Shown here one piece after another: positions 12,004-24,960 of a DNA stretch of 64,000 nucleotides. Position 1 is the stretch's first letter; each line of letters starts with the position of its first letter. The notes under the pieces were generated by a model, which did no database searches, had not been told where the DNA came from, and saw only the letters and a program-made list of their open reading frames with translations. The stretch spans positions 29,128,118-29,192,117 of the forward strand of contig CM033106.1 in the NCBI GenBank assembly GCA_019321725.1. Direction: 5' to 3'. Position numbers and translations under genes: made by a program. This DNA is from Paulownia fortunei. Lineage: Eukaryota; Streptophyta; Magnoliopsida; Lamiales; Paulowniaceae.

Positions 12004-12827
12004 CAAGTGATTTAAGTCGAGCGAGTTCAAATTTATGATTTTTACTAGTATCTGTCAAATGCTAACAATTAACATTCAAATTACTTAAGCAAAATCATGT
12101 TAGTGCCTATCATTTACACATAAAAACTATATATATGAAGCGTTGAAATTTGGTCAAACCCGACTTAGTTTAACCTCATTTCGTCTTTGAAAAATTATAA
12201 AGTCAAGCAAGAGAGAGTTCCAAATTTGTTTGGAGCTAGTTGACAATTCCAGGGTCAATGAAGAGTTGAAGTTCACAACGTACAATCTATTATCATTCAT
12301 TCAAACAATTTTTTCGAGTGAATTACATTGAATGTAGGATTCATCTTTCGTTTACACAAAAACACACGTACATACATATATAGGTGTGTGTGAATTAAGG
12401 GTGGATCTCACCCCATGTAGCATTCATTTGACTTTTTATTTAGTTGAATTATTTTATATTGTTATATTGAAGTTTTAAATTCCAAAAACCTAAATTGTCC
12501 TTTTGGCTGTATAGGATAGGGGATGGTGTATAGTAGAGTGCATGAAGGTACATTTCCGCCCTTGAAGCTAAGGTGATAATTTTATTTCATAGCATGTGCT
12601 GGAAAAGTGTTCCTTTTTCAACTTTATGGTCAAGTGATGCTAAATTCAACTTAAAAGCAACTGTGTTCAAAAGGTTCACTCACCCTGAAAAGATCATACT
12701 AATACACGTTGACTTAATAAAGAGCCTTATGGAAGACGACTACTCGAAGAAACTGACCCCTTACTCAATCCATTAATAATGAAATTATGATCCAAAATAA
12801 TAGGAATCCATTCTCACTCCCAACTCC

Positions 12828-12834
12828 TATAAAA
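12828..12834 (+). promoter_or_regulatory. TATA box of the intact root-cap gene
   Basis: TATAAAA lies 94 bases before the ATG at 12922, in a promoter block conserved with unit 1. This spacing implies a leader of roughly 60 nt. Confidence 0.65.
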
Positions 12835-12921
12835 TGGATCAATTGTGGCCATCTCAATTCCATCATAAATCCACAGAAGCACTTTTGGTAATAGGAAAGA
12901 TTAAGCTGAGGAATTTGATCA

Positions 12922-15586
12922 ATGGCTAAGCCATTGAGACAGAATGTGGTGTGGGTGTTGGTGTTGATGTTAGTAGCAATAGCAGAGGCAACACCACCAG
13001 GAATAGCCAACAATCCAAGCCATGCAAGATGCATGATCAAGAAATACAAGCATTGTTACAATTTGGAACATGTTTGCCCCAAGTTTTGCCCCGATACGTG
13101 CACCGTGGAATGTGTTTCATGTAAACCCATATGCGGTGATGGCTCCACCGCTCCACCGCCGGACTCCGAGTCCCCGCCTCCACCTGAGGAGGGCAGTTCA
13201 CCTCCCAAGACGAGCCCACCTGATCATGGCTCTGGTGATGAAGGAAAATCTCCTCCCCCGTCTGAGGGGGATAATGAAGGCCATGGTGGAAAGGGAGCTC
13301 CACCACCAGAAAATGATCATGGCTCTGGTGATGGAAAGTCCCCACCGCCTTCAGAGGGAGACGGTGATGGAAAGGGACATGGAAAGGGAACTCCACCTGA
13401 GTCTAGCCCACCTAGGATGGAATCTCCTCCTCCATTGACCCCGCCAGAATATTCTCCTCCCCCTACCCCAGCGACACCATCATCTCCACCTCCTGCAACA
13501 CCAACTACACCGCAATATTCTCCTCCTCCTACCCCAGCGACACCATTATCGCCACCTCCTCCAACACCAACTCCACCGCAATATTCTCCTCCCCCTACCC
13601 CAGCGACACCATTATCGCCACCTCCTCCAACACCAACTCCACCGCAATATTCTCCTCCCCCTACCCCAGCGACACCATCATCTCCACCTCCTCCAACACC
13701 AACTCCACCGCAGTATTCTCCTCCTCCTATCCCAGTCACACCATCATCGCCACCTCCTCCAACACCAACTCCACCACATTCTTCACCTTCTCCACCTACA
13801 CCCACACCATCTCCTCCTCCACCAACCCCAACTTCACCACCCTCATATCCTCCTCCATCAACTTCAACTTCACCACCCCCATTTCCACCACATTCCTCAC
13901 CTTCTCCACCTACCCCAACACCATCTCCTCCTCCCTCAACTCCAACTTCACCACCCTCATCTTCACCTCCACCACCTACTACTCCATCTCAAACTCCGCC
14001 ATCATCCCCACCACAATATTCTCCTCCTCCAACTCCGACAGCACCTACACCATCTCCACCTCTTCCAACTCCATCTTCCCCTTCACCTCCACCATCACCA
14101 TCACCATCTTTCCCTACTCCATCAACTCCTACTTCAACTCCACCAACATCCCCCACACCAGGCACACCACCAGCAACCTCCCCAACTCCTCCCTCATCTC
14201 CGGGACCGGTTTCTCCTTCCCCTCCCACCTCTGTTCCCACACCTCCAAGCGATTCTTCAGAAGCTGCTGGAGGGAGGAGAAAAAGGTGCAAGAACAGAAA
14301 CTACCCTCAGTGTTATGGTTCGGAACATGTATGCCCTAGCTCTTGTCCTAGTACGTGCGAGGTCGACTGTGTCACTTGCAAACCCGTGTGCAGTAAGTCC
14401 TGCACTCCTTAGTACTTTTTTTTTTAATAATTCAGTTATCACACTTTTATTTTACTTTGACTTGACTTGAGGTGCACGGTCTTATTTTGTTCGACCACCA
14501 ACTCATTAGTACATTTTTACATGTATACGTGCATGCAAGCATGGGATAACTCAACTTATTTATGCAGGAACTTTTTCTTTATGAAACTTTATCAATGAAC
14601 AGAAGTGTAAAGATAGATCAAAAAACAAATGAGAAAAAAAAAAAAAAAAGAAGAAGAATGTGATTTCACCTAGAATTGCCATTTCCGTCATACCAGTATA
14701 ACGTTATGGTATATTACTAATTAATTTGATATCATGATACGTCCTAACTCTGTTATCTGCGTGTGATTAATTGAGTTTCATACATGTTTGGAAAGCAGAA
14801 TGTGATATGCCAGGAGCAGTGTGCCAAGATCCTCGTTTCATCGGCGGTGATGGCATCACTTTCTACTTCCACGGCAAGAAGGATCAAGATTTCTGCCTTG
14901 TAACTGAACCCAACCTCCACGTCAACGCTCACTTCATCGGACGAAGAAACGAAAACATGAAGAGGGACTTCACTTGGGTCCAATCCATTGGCATTCTCTT
15001 TGGCGATCACCAGCTCTTCGTTGGCGCCCAGAAAACTGCCACCTGGAATGATGCCAACGACCGCCTCTCCCTCGCCTTCGACGGCGAGCCCATTGTTCTC
15101 CCTTCTACCGAAGGCTCCACGTGGCAACCCTCGGCCCTTCCGTCGGCCACCATGAAAAGGGACAGCGACACCAACAGTGTAATCATCGAAGTTGACGGGC
15201 TTTTCAAGATTTCAGCCAAGGTGGTGCCCATCACCCAGCATGAATCGAAAGTTCATAATTATGGAATTACGGAAGACGATTGCTTTGCCCATCTTGAACT
15301 GGGATTCAAATTCTTTTCGCTGAGTGGAACGGTGAATGGAGTTCTGGGGCAGACATACAGGAATAACTATGTGAGCAGGGTGAAGATGGGAGTCCCAATG
15401 CCAGTGCTTGGAGGGGAAACGGAGTTTGCAGTTTCAAGCCTTTTTGCTACTAATTGTGCTGTTTCGCAGTTTCGAGGAGGAAAACTGGGGCCTGGACATG
15501 ATCAAGTTTCTGCGTTGGGTTTGGAGCTGCCGAGCATGAAATGTGGCAGTGGGATTGATGGAAGAGGAGTTGTTTGCAAGAGATGA
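12922..15586 (+). CDS. Secreted proline-rich root-cap/LEA-related protein
   Basis: Two exons, 12922-14392 and 14799-15586, are joined in phase 1 (donor GTAAGT, acceptor CAG), giving 752 residues. Residues 1-23 look like a signal peptide ending in AEA. An eight-Cys module follows (Cys at about residue 34 to 68), then acidic Gly/Asp-rich spacers. A long Ser/Pro/Thr region comes next, including five 22-residue repeats of the type QYSPPPTPATPxSPPPPTPTPP. A second eight-Cys module has the same spacing and sits just before the exon junction. Exon 2 encodes a conserved globular part beginning KCDMPGAVCQDPRFIGGDG. Its C-terminal section with DDCFAHLELGFKF and GQTYRNNYV (about residues 648-705) corresponds to the Root_cap family (PF06830). 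Relatives include Arabidopsis At3g19430. An extracellular, possibly wall-associated role is inferred from the signal peptide and extensin-like region; no enzyme activity is known to me. Confidence 0.92.
13447..13776 (+). repeat. 66-nt coding minisatellite, five units
   Basis: Units start at 13447, 13513, 13579, 13645 and 13711. Each encodes 22 residues (PEYSPPPTPATP... or QYSPPPTPATP...). Units two to four are nearly identical. The length is a multiple of three, so copy-number change preserves the frame. The mirror-image Gly/Val ORF on the minus strand is a by-product. Confidence 0.95.
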
Positions 15587-15928
15587 GGATTTCATACTCT
15601 TTAGTTTTACTTATTATCATGTGAGAAACTGAAATACTACTAATAAATTGCCAGTTGAGAAGATCAAAAAAGGAAATAAATGTAGAAAAATATTCCATGT
15701 CAATCAGTTTTTTTATTTAATAAGGACTTATTTGTAATTTGTTAAATTTGAATGTTGAGTTCACAAACTAATTAGGGTTGGCTATTGTATTTCACTTTGG
15801 AAATTGGGTTGATCTACCTCAACATTCAAACGTTATGCTTGTCCTGTGATTTAATTTATGTTTATATAACAATTGTAATCACTTGTACTTGTGATTTGAT
15901 TAACATTTCAAGAATTCATTGTTCACCT

Positions 15929-16297
15929 TGAATATAAGCAGTGTTTACAAATCTAACTAAACTAACTTAATGAATCGAAATTAAAAATTTATACATATCG
16001 AAATTAAACTAAAAAATTCGATTCCGTATTCGATTTTCATTTTTACAAAAATTTGATATTTGTTCAGTTTTTAATTTCGGTTTACCAACCAAATACCAAA
16101 TTACTATTTTTTATATATTTTTATATACATATTTTTATATTATTTTTTAATGTTTACTTACTAGAATTAAAAAATATTAAATGAACAATACAATTATATT
16201 GTAATATTTAACTTTTAATTTTTTTTAAAAAATAATTTACCTAATTATCATATCTAAATCGCGAATTTTCTATTCAATTTTACCAAATAAATACCCC
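15929..16297. mobile_element. Insertion specific to duplicon unit 2
   Basis: Sequence on both sides aligns with unit 1 (near 10400-10450), but these roughly 370 AT-rich bases have no counterpart there. TTCACCT occurs at both edges (15922-15928 and 16298-16304) and could be a target-site duplication. The interior has CGAAATTAAA and TTCGATTTT stretches like the element at 11285. Exact ends are uncertain. Confidence 0.4.
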
Positions 16298-18140
16298 TTC
16301 ACCTCCATCTGATTTGAACTTAGTCAAACCTGATGTTACCTGGAATTTTCCCATATAAATTTGACAAAATATTTATTGATCTTAGGCCCTTTTTTATATT
16401 AGTATCTTGACAAAATAGGAATGCAGCCCCAAAAAGGAGCAGCCGAGGATTGTCAATTTGCGTTCCAGTCCAATGTACAGGGAAGTTGGGCAGAGCTATA
16501 ATTCACAAATTAAGCCCAACTAGAAATGACTAAGCCCGGCGTTAGATCTACACAGTCTGAGTTGGACCTGGCCCAACTAAGATATTGATTTAATGCTATA
16601 TAATTTATTTTTTTATGTTGCTCAAAAGTTTAAACCTGAAAAAAAAAATAGTTATTTCAATTTTTGACTTTCTTAATTTTTTGAAGTAAACTGATAGTTT
16701 AAAATGTTCCTTTCCTTTGTCTTCAATTTTTTTGACCTTTCGAGATGCACCAGATATAGAGTTTTGTGTCAACTCACAATGAAAGAACTTTTTCTTGAGA
16801 GTTTTTGCATGTGACAATGCAATGCCAAGTGAAGGATTATGAAATATTTAATTGTGTATGGATTTAATTTCAATAATTACATAATAACTTTTTTTGTAAA
16901 ACTACGTTATAATGAAATTAACTCTTTAGTTGATATTTCACAATGTGGTTGTTAAGTTGTTCAATCACCAACACAATTGTTGTCGTCAAACTCACTTACA
17001 AAACAATATTAGACAACCATTGTAGCTATCAAACTCATGTATCAAACTAATGTTCCACATTATAATGTGATTCTCAAATTTTGAATTAATTTCAGATATA
17101 AGTTTAATCTCTACACGACAGAAATCAAACAGAATATACATGAGGCAAGTTCACGAAAACTTACTAAATTTGAATATTTTGCCTTAATTGAATAATTGAT
17201 GATTCTACTTATTTTATAGTTCATTTTCGTCCAAATCCAATCACAATTGAATTAAAAGGGTTTTGATCTGCAGTCCAAATATTTCCTCTAATGTATTTAT
17301 CTTCACTCTTTGATCTCAATAGCCCTATTTCTCTTTCTTTTATGTTTTTTCTTACAATTTTATTTTCACATAATGCAGTTCTCTTCACACATCAAAGTGA
17401 GAGAAAATATGAGGGAAAATTAAGAGATTTTCTATTACAAAAAATCACTCTCACCAAAATTCAACTTTAAATCACTTGGATCGGAAAATATTTCTTACAA
17501 TACGTAAATATAATCATTTCAGTTCAAATTCTTTATTCCAAATTTTTTATATTAGATAAATACTTTTCTTAAATGAACATTTGCTCATATGGATAACTCT
17601 TTTCAAATTGCAAGTGATGGTGACACTTTATCTTTTTCCTTTACACACTTCACAGTTTTTGGAGTTTAGACTTCTTTAAAACTGGCCACTATTTAGAGGT
17701 CCGCTCAATAGCCTGTCCAATAGTTGCCCAGATCTTTATGTCTGAGACTCTGATCCAGCAGACATGCTTCCAGGATAACACCTAAGTTTCACAGTTTTGG
17801 GACAGGGCTCATCAACCCTCAATTTTTTTGTCTTCTTTTCTTTCCATTCTAACCCATTAAAAGTGACATTTGAGGTCTAAAACCACAACGCCCAAAAAGG
17901 CTAGCTGCTCATCCTTAAATTTTACCCCCCAAAAACATAATCCCATTGACTCTTCTTGATTTTTTTTATACAAATATTGCATTTGGACCACCTAGTCATA
18001 AATATTTGGACATACTATTTTCACTGCACATTCAATGCTTCTCGTCTGCTTCTAATTATCTAACCTAACATTCCCTTTCTCGAATTGAGGCAACATATTT
18101 GAGTTCATAGGGTTCCATTTTTGTGGGCTCGATGGGTTTT

Positions 18141-18300
18141 AAATAAGGTCCCACCCTAGACATAAATCTTTTATCTGAGGAGGCTTTCTCCCTCGTTTTT
18201 CTGTTCAAGACTCTTCTTCTTCAAAGTATTAATGCCTGAACCTTCTTCTATCACGGAAAAAATGGCATATAGCAAAAGAAGATCTTTAATGTTCTTGATC
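18141..18300 (+). repeat. Local direct duplication, unit 1
   Basis: Shares AAATAAGGTCCCAC, the TCTGTTCAA stretch, TGAACCTTCT and AATGGCATATAGCAAAAG with 18567-18745 in the same order and orientation. Non-coding. Confidence 0.75.
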
Positions 18301-18566
18301 AGATTTGATCCTTGTCCAAGGCTTAAGCTACTTAAGATTTTAAACTAAAAACTTTGTCCACATCAAGTTTGGAGCTTATAGACTCGTTCAAATCAAGTCG
18401 TTTTTGAGCAACTTGAAACTCTAGTAAAGAAAAGTTAAGTGTTCTTATGAACTATAAATTAGTCGAGTACGATTTGAATTAAGTAATTATTGAAATTACT
18501 TAGAGGAACTTACTATATACTAACAAAAATAATAACAAGTACAAGATTGTGGTGTCACTATGTGTT

Positions 18567-18745
18567 AAATAAGGTCCCACATGGAAGATACAAGAGAGTG
18601 AATTTTCATCTGTGGGCAGAGCAGAGCAGAGCCTGTGTCCCTCATCTTCTGTTCAATATTTCCAAAAACTTTAATGCGTGAACCTTCTATCACGCAGAAA
18701 ATGGCATATAGCAAAAGTAAGGTCTTTAATGTGCTTCTCGTACCA
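18567..18745 (+). repeat. Local direct duplication, unit 2
   Basis: Second unit, about 425 bases downstream of the first. The units differ by indels and substitutions. Confidence 0.75.
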
Positions 18746-20143
18746 TCATTTTCTAGGCTTATAACCCACTTGCAATCAATGGACTTAAAGGGGTCACAAA
18801 TGTAATTTCAAGCTGCTGAATTCATTCAACTTGTTAAGATCGAACTAATAAGCAACTTATAATCCAACTATAACATAGACCGATTTGTATTTTTCCAATG
18901 ATTTGAAGTAGCATAGTATATAATCTTATCGAAAAACGTGAAACACACGGCAGCATGTACTAATACAAGATTTGCGATATCTATGATTGATAATGTTGTG
19001 ACCAAAATAAGACAAATGGTGACTTAGGTTGAAAATAATTGTCGACCATTTCTTAGGATGCTGGTTCTATTGCACATATATCGACAATAAATGTTACGTT
19101 CGATAGAGAAGAAGTGAATACAATTATTTGATTCACGCGAGGGGTGTGGCAGTATGTGCAAGTAGACAGTCTAAATGAGGTCAGTTTCAGATACTTGAAG
19201 GGCCACAGACAAAGCCCAGATGGATCTTGGGCCCATATGGATTTGGGAGTTGAGGCATAAATTTAATTCAAAAATTGTTCCCATTTCTTTTCTGGTTTTT
19301 GGTACAATCAGTTTTCCATTTAAAAAAAAAAAAAAAAAAAAAACTTGAACATTAATGTTGTTTATGAGTTATTAAATTTTCATTGTACTGATTGTACTAA
19401 ATGAAGTGTATTAAATTACTAAAATGATACTTCAACAAACATTTCTTTTTGACTAATGCCACATGCTTGGCAGCCAAAATAAATGAGAATCTCAAAATGA
19501 ATGTTTTTTTGAAAAGGGAATTTCTCTAAATGACTATTTAAAAATATTTTATAGGGAAAAGTTGGAGAAGAGAAGACGTTTAGCGAATAGGCCAAAAATA
19601 TTGGTGCAAATTTACAAAAGTAGAAACATCATCATGGAAAATTCTGATCTATACATGATGTTTTTATATTAAACAATAAGTATTATATCGTGTCAACTGA
19701 GAATCACATTATATTAATATAACATAATTTTGGCTGTTTTTTATAACATCCGATGTAGTAGGTATATATAGTATCTAAATATTATGCTAACAATGCTAAT
19801 GATAATGCTTAGGTATATATAGTATCTAAATGGCCTGGTCCATCATTAGTAGGCTATTATTGTTTTCCAAAAATAGTTTTACACTTAATATTAAACACTT
19901 AGTATTAGTGTTGATTTAATGACTATGCAAGATTGACGTTGGTAGCACCACACTACAGAGTGTAGTGTTGGTGGTAAATTGAGATTTTAATTTTTTGTTT
20001 TTAACAAGGCAATTCTTAGATTTTTATTTTTTTAAAAAAACAACATGTTTTGTGATTGTAGAGCTTTTGTACTTAAGTCATATCATGGATATCTTACGTT
20101 TAACCTGTAATAATGATAAACATAGTTAGTTGACTCCTAGATA

Positions 20144-20471
20144 GAAATGACAATGAGGCGGATTTCTGCTTAGAGCGAGTTTTAATACTATAAATAGGAT
20201 TATATTGAATTTTTTATTTTTTATTTTTAAAATTGACTCGATCCAGATATGATTCGCTGTTTTTTTTTTAAAATTATTAACTATATTTATATGATTTTTT
20301 TGAAAAAAAAAATTTAGAAATTTTTAATAGTATTATTTTTTAAATTATAAAACAGGTCTAACGAGTCTATCTATCGAATCTGAATTCAAAAATGGGTATG
20401 AATTTTTAAAAACTTTAAATTGAGTTTCGAGTTCAGACAAATCCTATCAAAACTTGACTCATTGTCTCCCT
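20144..20471. mobile_element. MITE-like element with an 11-bp target duplication
   Basis: ACTCCTAGATA is present exactly at 20133-20143 and 20472-20482, flanking 328 bp. The left end reads GAAATGACAATGAGGCGGAT. The reverse complement of the right end reads AGGGAGACAATGAGTCAAG, sharing GACAATGAG in inverted orientation near the tips. The interior is AT-rich without coding potential. An 11-bp duplication is within the 9-11 bp range typical of Mutator-like elements, so a Mutator-type MITE is the best guess. A probable relative of similar size lies at 55912-56234. Confidence 0.65.
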
Positions 20472-20482
20472 ACTCCTAGATA

Positions 20483-23400
20483 TTGAGATTTCAAAAGATT
20501 TATCTCCATTTTCTATAATTTTGTTTTAATCTCTTTAAGCATTATCCACAATAGGGGAACTGTGTGTGGATGTAATTTTGAAAATAACAAAGTGATTCGT
20601 CATTTTGTACTAAACTCTTTCTATTTTGTCTCTAGAAAACAACTAGAGACTCCTACTTTTTACTATGTATTTCACTTCTTTGTTCCTAATATATCAACTA
20701 TTAAAATCTCTCACTTTTCACTAAAATAGAAGTCTCATTTTGCACACAACTTGGTCAAAATATACCAAAATATTTTCTTTCTTTTAGTTTTTGTTCCAAT
20801 AAATAGTCTATTCTCATAAAAATGGTATAAAGTGTTGAAGAATCAAAGCAAAAGGATTGTGCTTCCATAGAAAAGTCAGAGGAATTACTTCTAAGAAACC
20901 ATATCTATATGTAGCTACAAAAGGTACAGACTCATAAAAGAACTGCCAAACAATTTTTCTTGTAAGAGTGTAAAAATCAATAAGTAGACATAAATTGAGG
21001 GACCAAACAAAAGTTAGATGATTTGGGAGGGATGAAGAGCCATATATTTTTTTTCTGTCCCTTACAGCTTTACAGCTGTGAGTGGAAGAAAAAAGGTAAA
21101 AAATCCATCAAGGGTTTTTACTTTCCACCATAAATTCATGTGCTTTACTAATGATACAATAACAAGCAAAGAAAAAAAAAAAAAGAGAGGTCAAAAAAGA
21201 AAGTTTAAAGAGGAACAAGGTAAAGTCCCTTAGCCATCATACAATTATTCAACAATTATTTTGTGGGGACAAACTGACCTTGTGATCTTTCATTGTTTGG
21301 ACTTCTCCAAGGGAGAACTTTCATGCTTTTTCTTCAATTACTTTAGTTGACTTAATCTAAAAATGTAATTATTTTTATGATAAATTATAAAAATTACCTT
21401 TAAGATTTTGACTATTTAAAAAAAATATATAAGTTACAAATATTTTCTTAATATTTATTTTTATTTTATAATTCACACTTATTGAAAGGGGTATTTGAAA
21501 AACAAAAACAAAGGTGTTTGCAATTTCGAAAGACAATCAATTTTTTTTATTGTAATTAGGTTAATGAGTAGTTTTTTATAATTTATCCTTATTTTTAATA
21601 TTGAATTTAATCTCTATGTTGGGTTTGATTATTGATGAATGATCTTGAGTAAGTTGACAATATAAAATAAAAAAAGGAGTTTTTTTTCTAAGTTACATTA
21701 ATTTTTCCTTAAGTTGTATTTTTTTTATTTAGGCTTGCACTCTCATTTATCCACTATAACACTCTCCAGTGAATTCCAACAATTTCATCCATTCAAGTAA
21801 AAGGTCATATTTTATTGTTATTTTGTGAATGCTTGTGTGGCCTAATTATTTGATAAAACTTAACATTATTGATTAAAGGTTTTCAAGGCAAAAAAGCTAA
21901 TTAGTGACATCCAAAAAATTTATACTATAGAACTACAAAATATAATTCTTGAATGGATTGAATGTATTGATCTTGATTTATTCAGAATTATTAAATTAAA
22001 AGTGATGGTGGAAAACACTTGACTCCTATATAGAACACAAACCTCATAAACCATAGAATTACTCAAATTATGTACTCTCAAGTCAAATATATACATACAT
22101 TTAAAAAAAAAAATAGAATATTTACTAATTTCTCAATTTCACTACAAATGATTTAACTCATCATCAATGAAATCATAGTTATAAAATACATAATCACCAG
22201 CTGCAATATTTTATTGTATATATATACACAGTAATCTTTCCCACAAATGATGATCACAAGCATGCACTATTGCCACCTCTAACCCCCCCCCCCCCCCAAT
22301 CTTAAAGAAAAGGGGGAAAAATAAAGGTGGGACAGAAGACATCTTCCACAAAATCAAAGATTTTGTCTCCCAAATTCAAAATCTATAACTTTTTAACTTT
22401 TCATGGATCGGGGAGAGTATTACATCTCCTTCCAAATTTCTCTTTTTTTTCTCTTTTATTATTCTAAATTTACTGTTCAATTCTTTGACTTTCTATAATC
22501 AACAAGAAGATTTTTTTTTTTCCTTTTTTTTTGTTACAAACGATAAAATCAAAACAAGATTCATAACAACTATCCCATGATCGTAGTTAATCATGCATGA
22601 GATGTAATATTTACTACATATTATATGATGAATGATGAGAATTAGGTGACATTGCCCAAAGATTGGGACATGAGAAAATGAGACGTGGCTCAAGAATTAT
22701 AGGTAGATGATGATGATTATGTAATCAGCCAGTTGGCACGCATGGAACACCTAATTAATTTATTGATTTCTTCTAAAGAAAAAATATTTTTGAGTATTAC
22801 ACGTGAAAAAAGCTACAACCAAATAACAAAAGCCAAAAGGGTTTTTGGGCATGCTCACATTCTTCTCTACACCCTCCAACCCCTGGCAAATTTACAGAAT
22901 TGACAAAGCCAAGAGAGGTTGTCAACTTTTTTATTCTAGTGCTCCAATAAAAGGGAAAAAAAAAAAGAAAAGAGAAAAAAAAATTAAAGTAAAAGTTTTG
23001 GGTATTTTTATCTTTATACCGAGTTTATACTTGAATACCCAGTTAGTTTAATTGAATAATTAAATATTAATAATGTCATAATGCATCATTAGGGAATTCC
23101 ATTATAAACGTCAAATAGTTGAAGGAAAAGGAGATCAGATTCTATATTCATATCATATATGTAAATTTATAAGATATTTTTTAAATAAATATTTAATTAT
23201 GAATCACATACATTTTTTTACCTATATTGGTAAATTAGAATATATATAACGCAAATTATAAAAAAATCCAAAAATGTATTATAACCACCTGATTTAAATC
23301 CAAATTAATTATTCGAGGTAGATCATAAGTAAAGGAGCCATCATGATCAATTATATATGTCAATATTGTGGGGTTTATATTATCATAAACCCGAAATAAT

Positions 23401-24630
23401 ATAAACCCGAAAAAAAGGTAAAATATTAGTAAGAAATAGTCAGGGAAAAGAGGGGTTTGCATCTGGATCGATCTCTGTAAGCAATCACTGTTGTGATCAT
23501 TCTGTCTTCCATACAATTGTCTTATGTTGACCAAACAGAATAAAGGAATTAAACCACTTACTTCAAGTATGAAAAACAGTTTCCCACATTCTGAGTGGAG
23601 ACCCTTTTCTTTTTCTTTTTCTTTTTCCCATCCTACTTCGCAAATTATAAAAGAATCAACACTTTCATTTCTTGCTTCTTACTAGTTTGTGCTTATGTCT
23701 GTATTTGTGTTTGGGACAACTGGAGTTTAACATAATACTTAGTATTCAGGGCAAATTTTGGAAATTAGTAACCGCTTCTTTTCACTCTTACTAAAGTCGT
23801 GCTTGTGGAAATGGAGGAGTTTAAAAAATAATTGCGAACAAAATATAATTAATCTTTTCACCATCTTTTACTTTTCTTAATTGAAAAAAAAATCGATTTT
23901 AGTATTATTATATGCATCCTATATGTAAAAAATAAATGCTATAAAAAATAATATTTGATGTAACTAGTCAAAAATTATTTCTGAACTCGATCTGATGAAC
24001 AGAACAAAACATTGTGATTAACGTACCCGACTGTCAAATCATCAATATATACTCTATATATGGCCTTGAATATTATTCACATGCATGCATGGTGTGAATT
24101 ACACAGTTCACTTAAGGAAAACTGGCATGCACAGGAAGTTGCATTACATGTTCATCCATGCATGCATGCATGTGTTAAAAGTTGCAGACAGTATACATAC
24201 AGATACTTTTTATTTGTGGAAGAGATGTATATACATACAATTACTATAATTTTAATATAAGTCAAAAAGGTTCGGACAATTGTAGTGAGAAATATATGGG
24301 ATTTGGTTTATAGGCCAGAAATTAGCATGGAAAGAAGGTTACTGTCATCTCCAAAATCTGACAGCAAACAAAACAAACCAAAGCCAGCCATGAAAGAGGA
24401 GATCAGCAGAGAAGAAAAGGGCTCCTCCCTCGAGGTCAAACCCCACTGGCGGACAACTCTTTTTTCTTCTTTTTTTTTTTTTCCTCCCTCACTCCCTCTT
24501 TTATTTTGTACATTCACATTCAAACAAAACTTGCGCAAGTAATAGCAAGAAGTTTCAGACAGCTGAAAAAGGAAAGAGATCTATCTATAACAAGATTATT
24601 TAACATAAAAATGTGCTTCAGTTCATGAAA
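20483..24630. other. Gene-free region upstream of the cyclin 3' end
   Basis: AT-rich, with homopurine/homopyrimidine tracts, a 15-base C run at 22283-22297 and CTTTTT repeats near 23605-23630. No gene supported. Confidence 0.65.
22283..22297. repeat. Poly-C tract (15 C)
   Basis: An uninterrupted C run (G on the minus strand) in otherwise AT-rich DNA. Confidence 0.9.
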
Positions 24631-24649
24631 TTATAGATATGTCCATATG

Positions 24650-24669
24650 AAGTAGTAGTAGTAGTAGTA
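24650..24669. repeat. (AGT)n short microsatellite
   Basis: Six AGT units (AGTAGTAGTAGTAGTAGT) in the probable 3' flank of the cyclin gene. Confidence 0.8.
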
Positions 24670-24960
24670 TTCTTGAAAGAGACGAGAGAAAGAGAGAGAA
24701 ATCTGGATTAAACATAAGTAGAGAAAACAGGGGTGCAGATATTCTTCATTGCTTGTGTCTCTTTTACTCCTCTTGTTCTCTTTCTCTGTAAATTGCCAGC
24801 TCTTTCTGCCACTACCAACTCTCTCTGTTTTTTTACCTTCTCTTCTCTTGTTGTGCACAATTGGCAGCGTTTTGATGAAAAGGCAATTTAACTTTAATAG
24901 TTACTATAATATAGATGAATATAGAGAAATTCTTGAGAGAGAGAGAGAGAGGGCAGAGAC

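Larger units (their letters stand above)
12150..16770 (+). repeat. Segmental tandem duplication, unit 2
   Basis: Partner of 7000-10850. It is longer because the proline-coding repeats are expanded, the intron is larger (406 versus 248 nt), and about 370 bp is inserted downstream (15929-16297). Confidence 0.85.
16771..20132. other. Gene-free AT-rich region
   Basis: No ORF with family similarity and no RNA gene seen. It holds the local duplication at 18141/18567 and a run of 22 A at 19322-19343. Confidence 0.65.

Noticed and set aside
13317..13805. Long minus-strand Gly/Val-rich ORF in the root-cap exon
   Set aside because: It is the mirror of the CC-rich Pro codon repeat; the plus strand has the family similarity and splice sites.
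24308..24542. Overlapping ORFs on both strands before the cyclin 3' end
   Set aside because: Purine-rich simple sequence; no family similarity on either strand.
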